Source: Methylobacterium sp. (GTDB lineage: Bacteria; Pseudomonadota; Alphaproteobacteria; Rhizobiales; Beijerinckiaceae). Taken from it: a stretch of DNA of 10,535 nucleotides. Below, in pieces: positions 1 to 6,227 of the stretch. How positions within the stretch are numbered: the first letter of the stretch is position 1; the number at the start of each line of letters is the position of its first letter. The stretch lies in contig JAJKJG010000358.1 in the NCBI GenBank assembly GCA_021154065.1, positions 1 to 10,535 of the forward strand. The letters run 5' to 3'. Under the pieces are notes generated by a model, which worked only from the letters and a program-made list of their open reading frames with translations, did not search any database and was not told where the DNA came from. A program made the position numbers and the translations under genes.

Positions 1-144
1 ACCAAGGGCCGCCACGACCCCTGCGTCGGCATCCGCGCCGTGCCGGTCGGCGAGGCGATGGTCGCCTGCGTCATCGCCGACCAGTTCCTGCGCCATCGCG
101 CCCAGGTCGGCGAGGGCGTGTCATGGCCGTTCGAGAAGCCCTGA
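1..144 (+). CDS. aroC: Chorismate synthase, C-terminal end (partial)
   Basis: The frame is open from base 1 and encodes 47 residues ending in WPFEKP before a TGA at 142-144; the gene begins outside the window. The stretch [18 protein letters not shown] is the conserved C-terminal signature of chorismate synthase (R-x-DPC then R-x-x-P-x-x-EAM). The enzyme converts 5-enolpyruvylshikimate-3-phosphate to chorismate in the cytoplasm, using reduced FMN as cofactor; this is the last common step of aromatic amino acid synthesis. The next gene, a riboflavin synthesis gene, starts on the last base of this stop codon, so the two are probably cotranscribed and translationally coupled. The biochemical link (an FMN-dependent enzyme beside a flavin precursor gene) is suggestive only. 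The identification is firm despite the short fragment. Confidence 0.93.
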   Translation, partial: TKGRHDPCVGIRAVPVGEAMVACVIADQFLRHRAQVGEGVSWPFEKP

Positions 145-1271
145 TGCCGGATACCGTCACCGAGGCCGTCGAGGCCTTCGCCCGCGGCGAGATCGTCATC
201 GTCACCGACGACAACGACCGCGAGAACGAGGGCGATCTCACCGTCGCCGCGTCGCTGTGCACGCCGGAGAAGATGGCGTTCATCATCCGCCACACCTGCG
301 GCATCGTCTGCGCGCCGCTGACGGTCGCGGAGGCGCGCCGGCTGCGCCTCGATCCGATGGTGGCGGCGAACGACGCGCCGCACGGCACCGCCTTCACGGT
401 CTCGGTCGACGCCCGGCCCGGACTGACGACCGGCATCTCGGCCGAGCAGCGCTCGAACACGGTGCGGGCGCTCGCCAACAACAACATGGGCGCTTCCGAC
501 TTCGTGCGCCCCGGTCACGTCTTCCCGCTGATCGCCAAGGACGGCGGCGTGCTCATGCGCTCCGGCCATACCGAGGCCGCGGTCGACCTCTGCCGTCTCG
601 CCGAGCTGGCGCCGGTCGCGGCGATCTGCGAGCTCGCGAACGACGACGGCACGGTCATGAAGGGGCCGCAGATCGCGGCTTTCGCCGCCGAGCACGGGCT
701 GCGCCGCATCTCGGTCGCCGACCTCATCGCCTATCGACAGGCGCGCGAGAAGCTCGTCGAGCGGCTCGGCTCCTTCCCGGTCAGGAGCGAGATCGGCGAG
801 CTCACCGGATACGCCTATGCGACGCCCTTCGATCCGGTGCAGCATTTCGCCTTCGTCCACGGACGCATCGGCGACGGGCGGAACCTGCTCGTTCGCCTGC
901 ACCGCGCCGACGTCGTCGCCGACATCTTCGCCGGCGGGCGGACGATCCATTCCGCGTTGCGGCGCTTTGCCGAGGAGGGCCGCGGCGTCCTCGTCTATCT
1001 GCGCGACGGCACCGCCGGCGTGCCGCTGACGAGCTACGCCGACCAGGACGGCGGCGCCGAGGCGGCGCGCGTGCGCCAGTGGCGCGAGGTCGGCTTGGGA
1101 GCGCAGATCCTGCGCGATCTCGGGGTCGTCTCGATCCGCAATCTCGCGGCGTCGTCGCGGTCCTATGTCGGGCTCGCGGGCTTCGGAATCGAGATGGTCG
1201 GGCAAGAGCCGATCGACGCGCCGCCGGAGGCGTCGTCCGGGTCCGCCGACGGCGCGCCGCGCCGGGGCTGA
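144..1271 (+). CDS. ribB: 3,4-dihydroxy-2-butanone 4-phosphate synthase with degenerate GTP cyclohydrolase II-like domain (RibBX type)
   Basis: The protein has 375 residues from the ATG at 144. Residues 1-205 are a full DHBP synthase domain, which makes the four-carbon riboflavin precursor from ribulose 5-phosphate. Visible motifs are DDNDRENEGD (22-31), HGTAFTV (80-86), TTGIS (95-99), RPGHVFPL (122-129), SGHTEA with the catalytic His at 142, and CELANDDG with the catalytic Glu at 163. Residues about 215-358 align with GTP cyclohydrolase II. However, the zinc-binding cysteine segment (family form SECLTGD...RCDCG) reads RADVVADIFAGGRTIHSAL around 254-272 and has no cysteine, and the QEGR catalytic stretch is RDGTAG. 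The tail is therefore unlikely to have cyclohydrolase activity. Such RibBX hybrids are known in Proteobacteria, and a separate ribA is expected elsewhere. An upstream in-frame ATG at 123 has a good GAGGG ribosome site six bases before it and would add seven residues. I prefer 144 because it matches usual family N-termini and forms a TGATG junction with aroC. Confidence 0.92.
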   Translation: MPDTVTEAVEAFARGEIVIVTDDNDRENEGDLTVAASLCTPEKMAFIIRHTCGIVCAPLTVAEARRLRLDPMVAANDAPHGTAFTVSVDARPGLTTGISAEQRSNTVRALANNNMGASDFVRPGHVFPLIAKDGGVLMRSGHTEAAVDLCRLAELAPVAAICELANDDGTVMKGPQIAAFAAEHGLRRISVADLIAYRQAREKLVERLGSFPVRSEIGELTGYAYATPFDPVQHFAFVHGRIGDGRNLLVRLHRADVVADIFAGGRTIHSALRRFAEEGRGVLVYLRDGTAGVPLTSYADQDGGAEAARVRQWREVGLGAQILRDLGVVSIRNLAASSRSYVGLAGFGIEMVGQEPIDAPPEASSGSADGAPRRG

Positions 1272-1287
1272 CGGGCTCGGCCCGCCG

Positions 1288-2577
1288 GTGGTCGCGCTCG
1301 CCGAGCGGTTCCGTCGCGTCGCCGGCGCCAAGTCGGCGCGCAGCGCCGCCGGCCTTGCGCTCCGTTACGGCGGGGCCCGCGCGACCTCGGTCGTCACCCT
1401 CCTGGTCGCGGCCTATTTCTTCGATCTTTCGGCCTTCGCCAAGTTCGGCGTCTACCTCTCCCTCGTGAACCTCGCCTGGGCCGGAATCTTCCTGCGCTAC
1501 GAGAATGCGGTGATCGCCGCCGAAAGCGACAGCGAGGCGCGCAGGGCGGTGCGCCTGTGCGCCGTTGCGGGTGGCGGCCTCTGGGCGGTGTTGAGCCTTC
1601 TGGCGCTCGCGAGCATCGTGCTGGGGATTTTCCCCGCCCGTCTCGCGCTCTTCTTTCCGCTCGCGCTCGCCGCTCGTGCGGCGGTGCGCCTCGCCACGGC
1701 GGCAGCGACCCGCCGGGGCGACTTCCGCGAGCTCGGGCGCATGGTGCTGCTCCAATCCTTGACGCAGCCCTTCGTGCTCCTCGCGCTCGCCTTCGCGCTT
1801 GCCGACGGCGCGCTCTGCCTCGTCATCGCGGACGCGGCCGGGCAGTGCCTCGCGGCAATCTACCTCTGCGCACGCCAGCGCGACCTTGTCGCCGGCAGCC
1901 TTACGGGATGGTCCCGGCGCGAGCTTCTGGCCACGGCGCGGCAATGGGCGAGCCTGCCGATCCTCAACCTGCCGGGAACGCTCCTCGGCATGGCCTTTGC
2001 CGCCTCGCCGCTCCTGATCATGCCGCTCGTCGCGGCGCCCGATCTTGCCGGTGCGGTCGCGCTCGCGATCCGGCTGTTCGATGTACCGACCCAGATCATC
2101 ATCGCGGCGACGGCGACGGTGCTGATGAATCGCCTGCGCGCCAGCGACAGCGCCGCGCCGGTCTTCGGACGCCTGCCGATGGCGGGCTTTTCCGGCCTTG
2201 TCGGCGCCGCCTACGCCGCGCTCGCGCTCGCTTTCTTCGCGGCGCTGCCATGGCTCAAGGATACGATCTTCGGCGGGCTTGCCCCGGTCGTCGTGCCGGT
2301 CGCGATCTTCCAGGGCGCGCTGACGGTCGCCGGGCCGCTCGCCGAGGCGTGCGCGCTCTATCGCCGGCAGACCGCCCTGACCCTGATCCACCTCGCGGCG
2401 CTTGGCGCGAGCGGGCTCGGGCTCGCGGTTTCGTGGCTTGCCGGCCCGATCACCGGCCTCGCGCTGCTCGCGCTCGCGGCAGTCGCCCGTAGCGTCGCGA
2501 TCGGCGAACGCCTGCGCGCGCTCTCGATCGGCGCCCGCGAGGAGATCGCCCGCACCAGGATCGAGGCGTTGCCTTAG
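1288..2577 (+). CDS. Polysaccharide/lipid-linked oligosaccharide flippase-like membrane protein (Wzx/MATE-like)
   Basis: From the GTG at 1288 the protein has 429 residues. The frame is open further upstream to an ATG at 1165, but that stretch lies inside ribB and encodes an Arg-rich shadow, so the later start is chosen. The ribosome site is weak. About ten to twelve hydrophobic segments are visible, for example 33-45, 52-69, 92-114, 118-135, 154-171, 228-248, 253-280, 302-320, 331-350 and 364-404. Short charged loops such as ESDSEARR (79-86) separate them. The pattern FLRYENAVIAA (68-78) resembles the R-x-E-x-A-I motif near the end of the second helix of Wzx-type exporters, which move undecaprenyl-linked glycans across the inner membrane. 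No glycosyltransferase or polymerase gene is nearby, so the substrate is unknown. It sits 16 bp after ribB and may share its transcript. Another MOP-superfamily exporter role (for example a MATE drug exporter) is possible but fits less well. Confidence 0.72.
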   Translation: MVALAERFRRVAGAKSARSAAGLALRYGGARATSVVTLLVAAYFFDLSAFAKFGVYLSLVNLAWAGIFLRYENAVIAAESDSEARRAVRLCAVAGGGLWAVLSLLALASIVLGIFPARLALFFPLALAARAAVRLATAAATRRGDFRELGRMVLLQSLTQPFVLLALAFALADGALCLVIADAAGQCLAAIYLCARQRDLVAGSLTGWSRRELLATARQWASLPILNLPGTLLGMAFAASPLLIMPLVAAPDLAGAVALAIRLFDVPTQIIIAATATVLMNRLRASDSAAPVFGRLPMAGFSGLVGAAYAALALAFFAALPWLKDTIFGGLAPVVVPVAIFQGALTVAGPLAEACALYRRQTALTLIHLAALGASGLGLAVSWLAGPITGLALLALAAVARSVAIGERLRALSIGAREEIARTRIEALP

Positions 2578-2580
2578 CTG

Positions 2581-2825
2581 TCGCGGTGACCCCCCTCCGC
2601 CATCGCGGCGCGGCCGCGGCGCCGCGGCCCGGACCGCTGCATCGGCCGTCATGATGAGTGGACAACCCACAAACGGGGAAACGGCCGTTTTTTTCACCGT
2701 CGCGGTCGGGTTCGCTCGCTCCCTCTCCATCGCAGCGGGCCGCCGCGCCGCGGCGCTGGCAGGCTGCATCGCCCCGTCATGATGAGTGGACAACCGACAG
2801 AATGGGGAAACGGCGGATTTCACCG
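2581..2825. repeat. Two adjacent imperfect tandem copies of an intergenic repeat unit
   Basis: Copy A spans 2581-2699 and copy B spans 2700-2825. Both open with TCGCGGT, carry CCATCGC, then a GC-rich palindrome, then TGCATCG, then a 22-bp block identical in both (2646-2667 and 2774-2795, containing ATGATGAGTGGACAACC), then GGGGAAACGGC, and end with TTTCACCG or ATTTCACCG. Small indels separate the blocks. Palindromes sit at matching places: an 18-bp perfect one at 2612-2629 in copy A and a 12-bp perfect one at 2745-2756 in copy B. I see no convincing reading frame across the unit. The copies lie between convergent genes, a typical site for dispersed palindromic repeats. Assignment to any named repeat family is not possible by eye. 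Confidence 0.85.
2671..2694 (+). terminator. Possible weak intrinsic terminator after the flippase gene
   Basis: AAACGG (2671-2676) can pair with CCGTTT (2685-2690) around an eight-base loop, and the run of seven T residues at 2688-2694 follows directly. The stem is short and half A/T. It lies about 95 bp after the flippase stop and inside repeat copy A. The equivalent place in copy B has lost the CCGTTT arm, so it is not a conserved part of the repeat. Confidence 0.35.
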
Positions 2826-2861
2826 CCTGGGCCGGGCCCGATCCGCGCCGTCCTGCAATGC

Positions 2862-2896
2862 AAAAAACGGAACTCTCGGTTACACGACTCGAAGAG
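2862..2896 (-). terminator. Possible intrinsic terminator after the histone deacetylase-like gene
   Basis: Read on the minus strand, CTCTTCG and CGAGAG can form a six-pair stem with one bulged T and an eleven-base loop (plus-strand positions 2873-2878 and 2890-2896). After four bases it is followed by a run of six T residues (plus-strand A run 2862-2867). It begins 13 bp beyond the stop codon at 2909. The stem is modest, so this is a candidate only. Confidence 0.4.
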
Positions 2897-2908
2897 AAGT
2901 CATCGCGT

Positions 2909-3838
2909 CTAGGCCCCCATCAACGCCGTTACATGCGCCGCGACGGATTTCGACAACCCGTCGAGGTCGTAGCCGCCCTCCAGCAGCGAGACGATGCGAC
3001 CCTCGCAGCGCGTGTCGGCGAGCGCCATCAGCTTCTGCGTCGCCCAGGCGAAATCCGCCTCGGTGAGGTTGAGGTTCGCGAGCGGATCGCGCCAATGCGC
3101 GTCGAACCCGGCCGATATGACGATGAGGTCGGGCCCGAAGCTCTCGAGCCGCGGCAGGATCGCGGTCTCGAACGCCTCGCGGAAGACGTCGCCGCCATCG
3201 CCGGGGCGCAGCGGCGCATTGACGATGGTGTCGCGGTCGCCGCGCTCGGAGATGGCGCCGGTGCCGGGATAAAGCGGCATCTGGTGGGTCGAGCAGTACA
3301 TCACCGAGCCGTCGCTCCAGAAGATGTCCTGCGAGCCGTTGCCGTGATGGACGTCCCAATCGACGATCGCGACGCGCTCGGCGCCATGCGCCTTTTGCGC
3401 GTGCCGGGCGGCGATCGCGGCATTGTTGAAGAAGCAGAAGCCCATGGCGCGGGTGCGCTCGGCATGATGGCCGGGCGGTCGCATCGCCGAGAAGGCGTTC
3501 CTGGCCCTCCCCGTCATCACCTCGTCGACGGCGTGCACGGCGGCGCCGATGCCGCGCAGCACCGCCTCCAAGGTGCCCGGCGACATGGTCGTGTCCGCGT
3601 CGATCGCGATCATGCCCTCGCGCGGCGCCACCTCCTCGATCGCCGTCACGTAGGCGGCCGGATGGGCGAGCTCGGCCATCGCCGCTGTGCCGAGCGGCGC
3701 CGGCGCGCGGACGAGCCCGGCGAAACGCTCGTCCTCGAGCGCCCGATCGATCGCCCGGATGCGGTCGGGGCGCTCGGGATGACCGGGCGGCGTCTGGTGG
3801 TCGAGCGCGGCGGGATGGCTCAGAAAAAGCGTCGACAT
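2909..3838 (-). CDS. Histone deacetylase family protein (acetylpolyamine amidohydrolase-like)
   Basis: The chosen start gives 309 residues, normal for bacterial class II-like members; an upstream start at 3916 would add 26 residues that look unlike the family. The fold is the zinc-dependent arginase/deacetylase type, which removes acetyl groups from acetylated amines such as polyamines or protein lysine. Visible motifs are GHPERPDR (19-26), RPPGHHAE with the His pair 124/125, GFCFFNN (133-139), DWDVHHGNG supplying zinc ligands Asp162 and His164, STHQMPLYPGTG (183-194), SAGFDAH with zinc ligand Asp246, and EGGYDL with the catalytic-loop Tyr290. All catalytic residues are present, so the enzyme should be active. 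No signal peptide is seen, so it is cytoplasmic. It is transcribed alone, convergent with the flippase and divergent from the L,D-transpeptidase. The physiological substrate cannot be inferred; acetoin-utilisation, polyamine or protein deacetylation roles are all open. Confidence 0.92.
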   Translation of the reverse strand: MSTLFLSHPAALDHQTPPGHPERPDRIRAIDRALEDERFAGLVRAPAPLGTAAMAELAHPAAYVTAIEEVAPREGMIAIDADTTMSPGTLEAVLRGIGAAVHAVDEVMTGRARNAFSAMRPPGHHAERTRAMGFCFFNNAAIAARHAQKAHGAERVAIVDWDVHHGNGSQDIFWSDGSVMYCSTHQMPLYPGTGAISERGDRDTIVNAPLRPGDGGDVFREAFETAILPRLESFGPDLIVISAGFDAHWRDPLANLNLTEADFAWATQKLMALADTRCEGRIVSLLEGGYDLDGLSKSVAAHVTALMGA

Positions 3839-4088
3839 GCTTGGGCGTTCGGCTCTCGGGACCCGTTCTGCGGCACTGTCGCAGCCGACGCCGGAGCTGT
3901 CCATGACCCGCGCCATCGCGGCTGTGACTGCAATGCAACATGGCCGCGCCTAACGGCCCGGGCCGGGTCCGCGAGGGTTCCGCATCGGCTCTGCCGGGCG
4001 TAACCCAAGGGCAGCGTAACCGCGGATTAACCACAACCGCCGCACAACGCGGACGGTGGCGCGTCATCGGGATCGGGGGCACTTCGCG
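3839..4088. promoter_or_regulatory. Divergent intergenic region carrying both promoters
   Basis: This 250-bp stretch separates the divergent deacetylase-like and L,D-transpeptidase genes and must hold, or lie close to, both promoters. It is slightly less GC-rich towards 4000-4050, where three TAACC-type words occur (near 4001, 4017 and 4028). I cannot point to a clear -35/-10 pair or a recognised operator. Both genes have longer alternative starts inside it (3916 minus, GTG 4056 plus). Confidence 0.4.
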
Positions 4089-4676
4089 ATGCGGTTTTCT
4101 CTCGTGACGGCTGCGCTGGGTACGGCGCTCGCGCTTGCCGGGTGTCAGTTCAAGGGCGTCGCCGACCCGTCGTTGACGAAGCGCGACGTCGAGTGGATGG
4201 CGTTGATGCCCCAGGCGGACATCGACCCGATCTTCGCGCGCTACGAGGTCAACGACCCGACCGGCGAGAAGCCCGGCACGATCGTCGTCGAGACCAAGGA
4301 ACGCCAGCTCTATTACGTGCTGCCGAACAAGCGCGCGATCCGCTACGGCGTCGCGGTCGGCGACGAGGCCTTCGGCTGGACCGGCACGGCGACCGTCCAG
4401 CGCAAGGCCGAGTGGCCGGACTGGAACCCGCCGGCCGACATGAAGAAGCGCTGGCCGCACGTGCACCCGGTGTCCGGCGGCCCGAACAACCCGCTCGGCG
4501 CGCGCGCCCTTTACCTGTTCGAGGGCAACCGCGACACGCTCTACCGCATCCACGGCACGAACGAGCCCGAGAAGATCGGCCAGGCGGCGTCCTCGGGCTG
4601 CATCCGCATGCGCAACATCGACGTCGTCGAGCTCTACAGCCGCGTCCAGCCCGGCACCAAGGTCATCGTGCGCTGA
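4089..4676 (+). CDS. L,D-transpeptidase (YkuD domain) lipoprotein
   Basis: From the ATG at 4089 the protein has 195 residues. A GGGGG stretch lies nine bases upstream. Residues 1-18 form a lipoprotein signal ending in the lipobox LAGC, with lipidation expected at Cys19, so the enzyme is anchored in the cell envelope. The YkuD catalytic domain covers about 62-194. It shows LGARALYLF (136-144), HGT with His155, and SSGCIRM with the nucleophile Cys171; spacing and order are canonical. Family members make 3-3 cross-links in peptidoglycan or attach proteins to it, by attacking a tetrapeptide L-D bond. Short, single-domain, lipid-anchored versions are common and often multi-copy in Hyphomicrobiales, which rely heavily on L,D-cross-linking. 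Which reaction this paralogue performs is not decided by sequence. An upstream GTG at 4056 would spoil the signal peptide and is not preferred. Confidence 0.93.
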   Translation: MRFSLVTAALGTALALAGCQFKGVADPSLTKRDVEWMALMPQADIDPIFARYEVNDPTGEKPGTIVVETKERQLYYVLPNKRAIRYGVAVGDEAFGWTGTATVQRKAEWPDWNPPADMKKRWPHVHPVSGGPNNPLGARALYLFEGNRDTLYRIHGTNEPEKIGQAASSGCIRMRNIDVVELYSRVQPGTKVIVR

Positions 4677-4693
4677 TCTTGCGGTGCGAGCCC

Positions 4694-4918
4694 GTGCCAG
4701 CGGATCTCCTGAAAGACGATCGACCAGACCACTGGCTCGCGCTGGCGGAGGTGCTGGCCCGGAAGGCCGAGGGGCGACGTAACCTCGCAAAGAAGTCTTT
4801 CGGGGAGAAGATCGCCGCGATGGAGGAGCTGCGCGAGCGGCTTGCGCCGATCAGGAGGGCCCGGGAAAAGACGCGGCTCGCCGCGCAAGCGTCGGCTCGA
4901 TCCGGCAAGGATTCGTAA
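4694..4918 (+). CDS. Small charged helical protein of unknown function
   Basis: The frame starts at a GTG 17 bp after the L,D-transpeptidase stop and encodes 74 residues, beginning MPADLLKDDRPDHW. An alternative TTG at 4679 would add five residues; neither start has a strong ribosome site. From about residue 13 to 62 the protein looks like continuous charged helices (ALAEVLARKAEGRR, then FGEKIAAMEELRERL), with a basic, low-complexity tail. There is no signal peptide or membrane segment. The pattern with a central K-S-F-x-E-K-I and a following leucine/arginine helix resembles short proteins often found as one half of toxin-antitoxin-like pairs, but no partner gene is adjacent here, so that remains a guess. 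It ends 2 bp before the convergent metallophosphoesterase stop. Out-of-frame reading inside the transpeptidase gene also stays open, so this could be a chance ORF, but the fit between two genes argues for a real one. Confidence 0.6.
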   Translation: MPADLLKDDRPDHWLALAEVLARKAEGRRNLAKKSFGEKIAAMEELRERLAPIRRAREKTRLAAQASARSGKDS

Positions 4919-4920
4919 CG

Positions 4921-5844
4921 TCAGCTGATGTCCGCCGACGCCTCGCCGCCAAGCTCGACGACGACAATCTCGGGCGGTACCCCGAGGCGCACCGGCGCGA
5001 GGCCGGCCGAGACGGTGCCGAGGCCTCCCGACACGATCAGATGGCGGCCACCCTCGACGACGTGGCCATAGGCGTAGCGGTTGCCGAACTCCGACGGCAC
5101 GACCGGCGACCAGCCGAACATCCGCACCTGCCCGCCATGGGTATGCCCGGACAGCGTCAGCGACACGCGCTGCGGCACGCGCGGGAAGATGTCGGGTTCG
5201 TGGGCCATCAGAATCGCCGGCGCATCGTCCGTGACCTTGGCGAGCGTGCCGGCGAGATCATCGACGCCGATCTGGCGCCGGCGGGCGATATGGAAGGCGA
5301 GCTGGTCGCCGAGCCCGAGAAGCCAGAACGGGCGCCCGTCCTTGACCAGCCGCGCGGCATCGTTTTCGAGCAGCGGGATGTCGGTGTCGGCGAAGATCCG
5401 ATGCGCGATCGTCGGCCCGCGCCGCTCCTTCTGGGCCCGCGGATCGTCCCACCATTCGTGATTGCCGAGGATCGCGTAGCGGCCGAGCGGCGCCTTGAGC
5501 GCCATGAGCGCCGGCACGACCTCCGACCAATCGGCCCGGATGCGGAGCAGCCGATCGGTGTTGGAATAGTCGCCGAGGAGGAGGATCAGGTCGGGCTCGA
5601 GCACATTCGCGACCTCGATGATGCGGCGCACCCGCGCCATGGGCATCGACGGCATCCCGGCGTGGAGATCGGCGAGGATGACGAGCCTGAGGGCAAAGCC
5701 CGGCGTCCAGCCGGGCGGCGTCAGGGCATAGCGCTGGACGCGCAGGCGAAGTCCCGGCTCGACGGCGAACGCGTAGCCGCCGAGCCCGAGGCCGCCGAGG
5801 CCGGCGGCGGTCGCGAGGAAGGCCCGCCGGCTCAGGACGCGCAT
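4921..5844 (-). CDS. Tat-exported calcineurin-like metallophosphoesterase
   Basis: The protein has 307 residues. The N-terminus SRRAFL (5-10) followed by a Gly/Ala-rich hydrophobic run to AFA (25-27) is a twin-arginine signal, so it is predicted to be exported folded to the periplasm or held at the inner membrane. The metallophosphoesterase core shows all five metal-binding blocks: DLH (59-61), GD (91-92), GNHE (127-130), AHEPD (His215) and GHTHGG (233-238; ligands His234 and His236). This is the YaeI/YkuE type of phosphodiesterase, which acts on envelope-side phosphoesters or lipid-linked diphosphates. The exact substrate is unknown. It follows the small gene ending at 5855 by 10 bp, so the two probably form an operon; it is convergent with the 74-aa ORF with only 2 bp between them. 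The ribosome site is weak, consistent with translational coupling to the upstream gene. Confidence 0.92.
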   Translation of the reverse strand: MRVLSRRAFLATAAGLGGLGLGGYAFAVEPGLRLRVQRYALTPPGWTPGFALRLVILADLHAGMPSMPMARVRRIIEVANVLEPDLILLLGDYSNTDRLLRIRADWSEVVPALMALKAPLGRYAILGNHEWWDDPRAQKERRGPTIAHRIFADTDIPLLENDAARLVKDGRPFWLLGLGDQLAFHIARRRQIGVDDLAGTLAKVTDDAPAILMAHEPDIFPRVPQRVSLTLSGHTHGGQVRMFGWSPVVPSEFGNRYAYGHVVEGGRHLIVSGGLGTVSAGLAPVRLGVPPEIVVVELGGEASADIS

Positions 5845-5854
5845 GCGGCGCCGG

Positions 5855-6055
5855 TCAGTCGACGAAATCGTCGTCGCGCAGGATCGCCGGAGTGTCGCGC
5901 TCGGCGCGCTTGCGCCGCTCGAGCTTGGCGCCGACGGTCACCGCCGCGGCAACGGCCGGGATGGCGATCGGCTTGAAGGCGCCGGGACAGGGCTCGTCGG
6001 CGTGCTTGAGCGAGGAATCGCGACGTCGCGCCAGGGCTTGGGCTTTCTGAACCAT
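5855..6055 (-). CDS. Small conserved-looking protein of unknown function
   Basis: From the ATG at 6055 the protein has 66 residues; longer upstream starts add an Arg-rich shadow. A purine-rich stretch including AGGAG lies 13 bases before the start, followed by GAAGAA repeats, giving good ribosome-site potential. The sequence is basic at the start (KAQALARRRDSSLKH), then DEPCPGAFKPIAIPAVAAAV (20-39), an amphipathic or weakly hydrophobic stretch, and ends in the acidic DDDFVD. The Pro/Cys-containing centre looks like a constrained motif rather than random coding, and I vaguely recognise it from Hyphomicrobiales hypothetical proteins without a function. The hydrophobic part is short for a membrane helix. 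It lies 10 bp upstream of the Tat-dependent metallophosphoesterase, so a joint role in the envelope is an inference from position only. Confidence 0.7.
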   Translation of the reverse strand: MVQKAQALARRRDSSLKHADEPCPGAFKPIAIPAVAAAVTVGAKLERRKRAERDTPAILRDDDFVD

Positions 6056-6131
6056 GGGCTTTCTTCTTCTCCTCCCGTGACCTTTTCGAATCACCCGAGG
6101 GAACCTGCCGGGCCATCGCGACGGCCGCTTG

Positions 6132-6144
6132 GCCCCAATGGGGC
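6132..6144. repeat. Strong small inverted repeat between two minus-strand units
   Basis: GCCCC and GGGGC flank a three-base AAT spacer. In RNA from either strand this gives a tight five-pair G/C hairpin. No T run follows, so it is not a standard intrinsic terminator. It lies 77 bp upstream of the start of the 66-aa gene and downstream of the dipeptide transporter operon, so it could affect readthrough or messenger stability. Confidence 0.35.
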
Positions 6145-6194
6145 TCCGCAGTGACCATCGCATGGCGCCTGGGCTTTATGGGACGACGCGAAAG

Positions 6195-6211
6195 CTTAAC
6201 AGGGGGTTAAG
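6195..6211 (-). terminator. Inverted repeat just after the ABC transporter operon
   Basis: CTTAAC (6195-6200) and GTTAAG (6206-6211) are exact inverted copies around AGGGG. It starts 16 bp beyond the dppF-like stop. On the minus strand it is followed by CTTTCG, a very short T run. The A/T-rich stem is weak for a terminator, so it could instead be a protein-binding site upstream of the 66-aa gene. Confidence 0.35.
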
Positions 6212-6227
6212 GGCGGCCGGCGACACC

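Noticed and set aside
1165..1287. ATG at 1165 as the flippase start
   Set aside because: It would overlap ribB by over 100 bp and encode an Arg-run N-terminus unlike any flippase.
802..2823. Very long open frame on the minus strand across ribB and the flippase
   Set aside because: It encodes Arg/Asp/Gly-rich low-complexity sequence with no motif and lies opposite two recognisable genes; high-GC codon bias opens such shadows.
2581..2825. Tandem repeat as a CRISPR array
   Set aside because: There are only two diverged units, the shared core is short relative to the 128-bp period, no spacers of even length exist, and no cas gene is near.
2853..3938. The 11-mer CTGCAATGCAA on both sides of the deacetylase gene (2853-2863 and 3928-3938) as mobile-element target duplication
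   Set aside because: An 11-bp match is expected by chance several times in 10 kb, there are no terminal inverted repeats, and the gene has normal composition.
4056..4088. GTG at 4056 as the transpeptidase start
   Set aside because: It would put a charged HRDRGH stretch before an otherwise perfect lipoprotein signal peptide; the ATG at 4089 begins directly at that signal.
2880..4790. Long minus-strand frame covering the deacetylase and transpeptidase genes
   Set aside because: It is an Arg/Ala-rich shadow of clear genes in other frames and has no domain.
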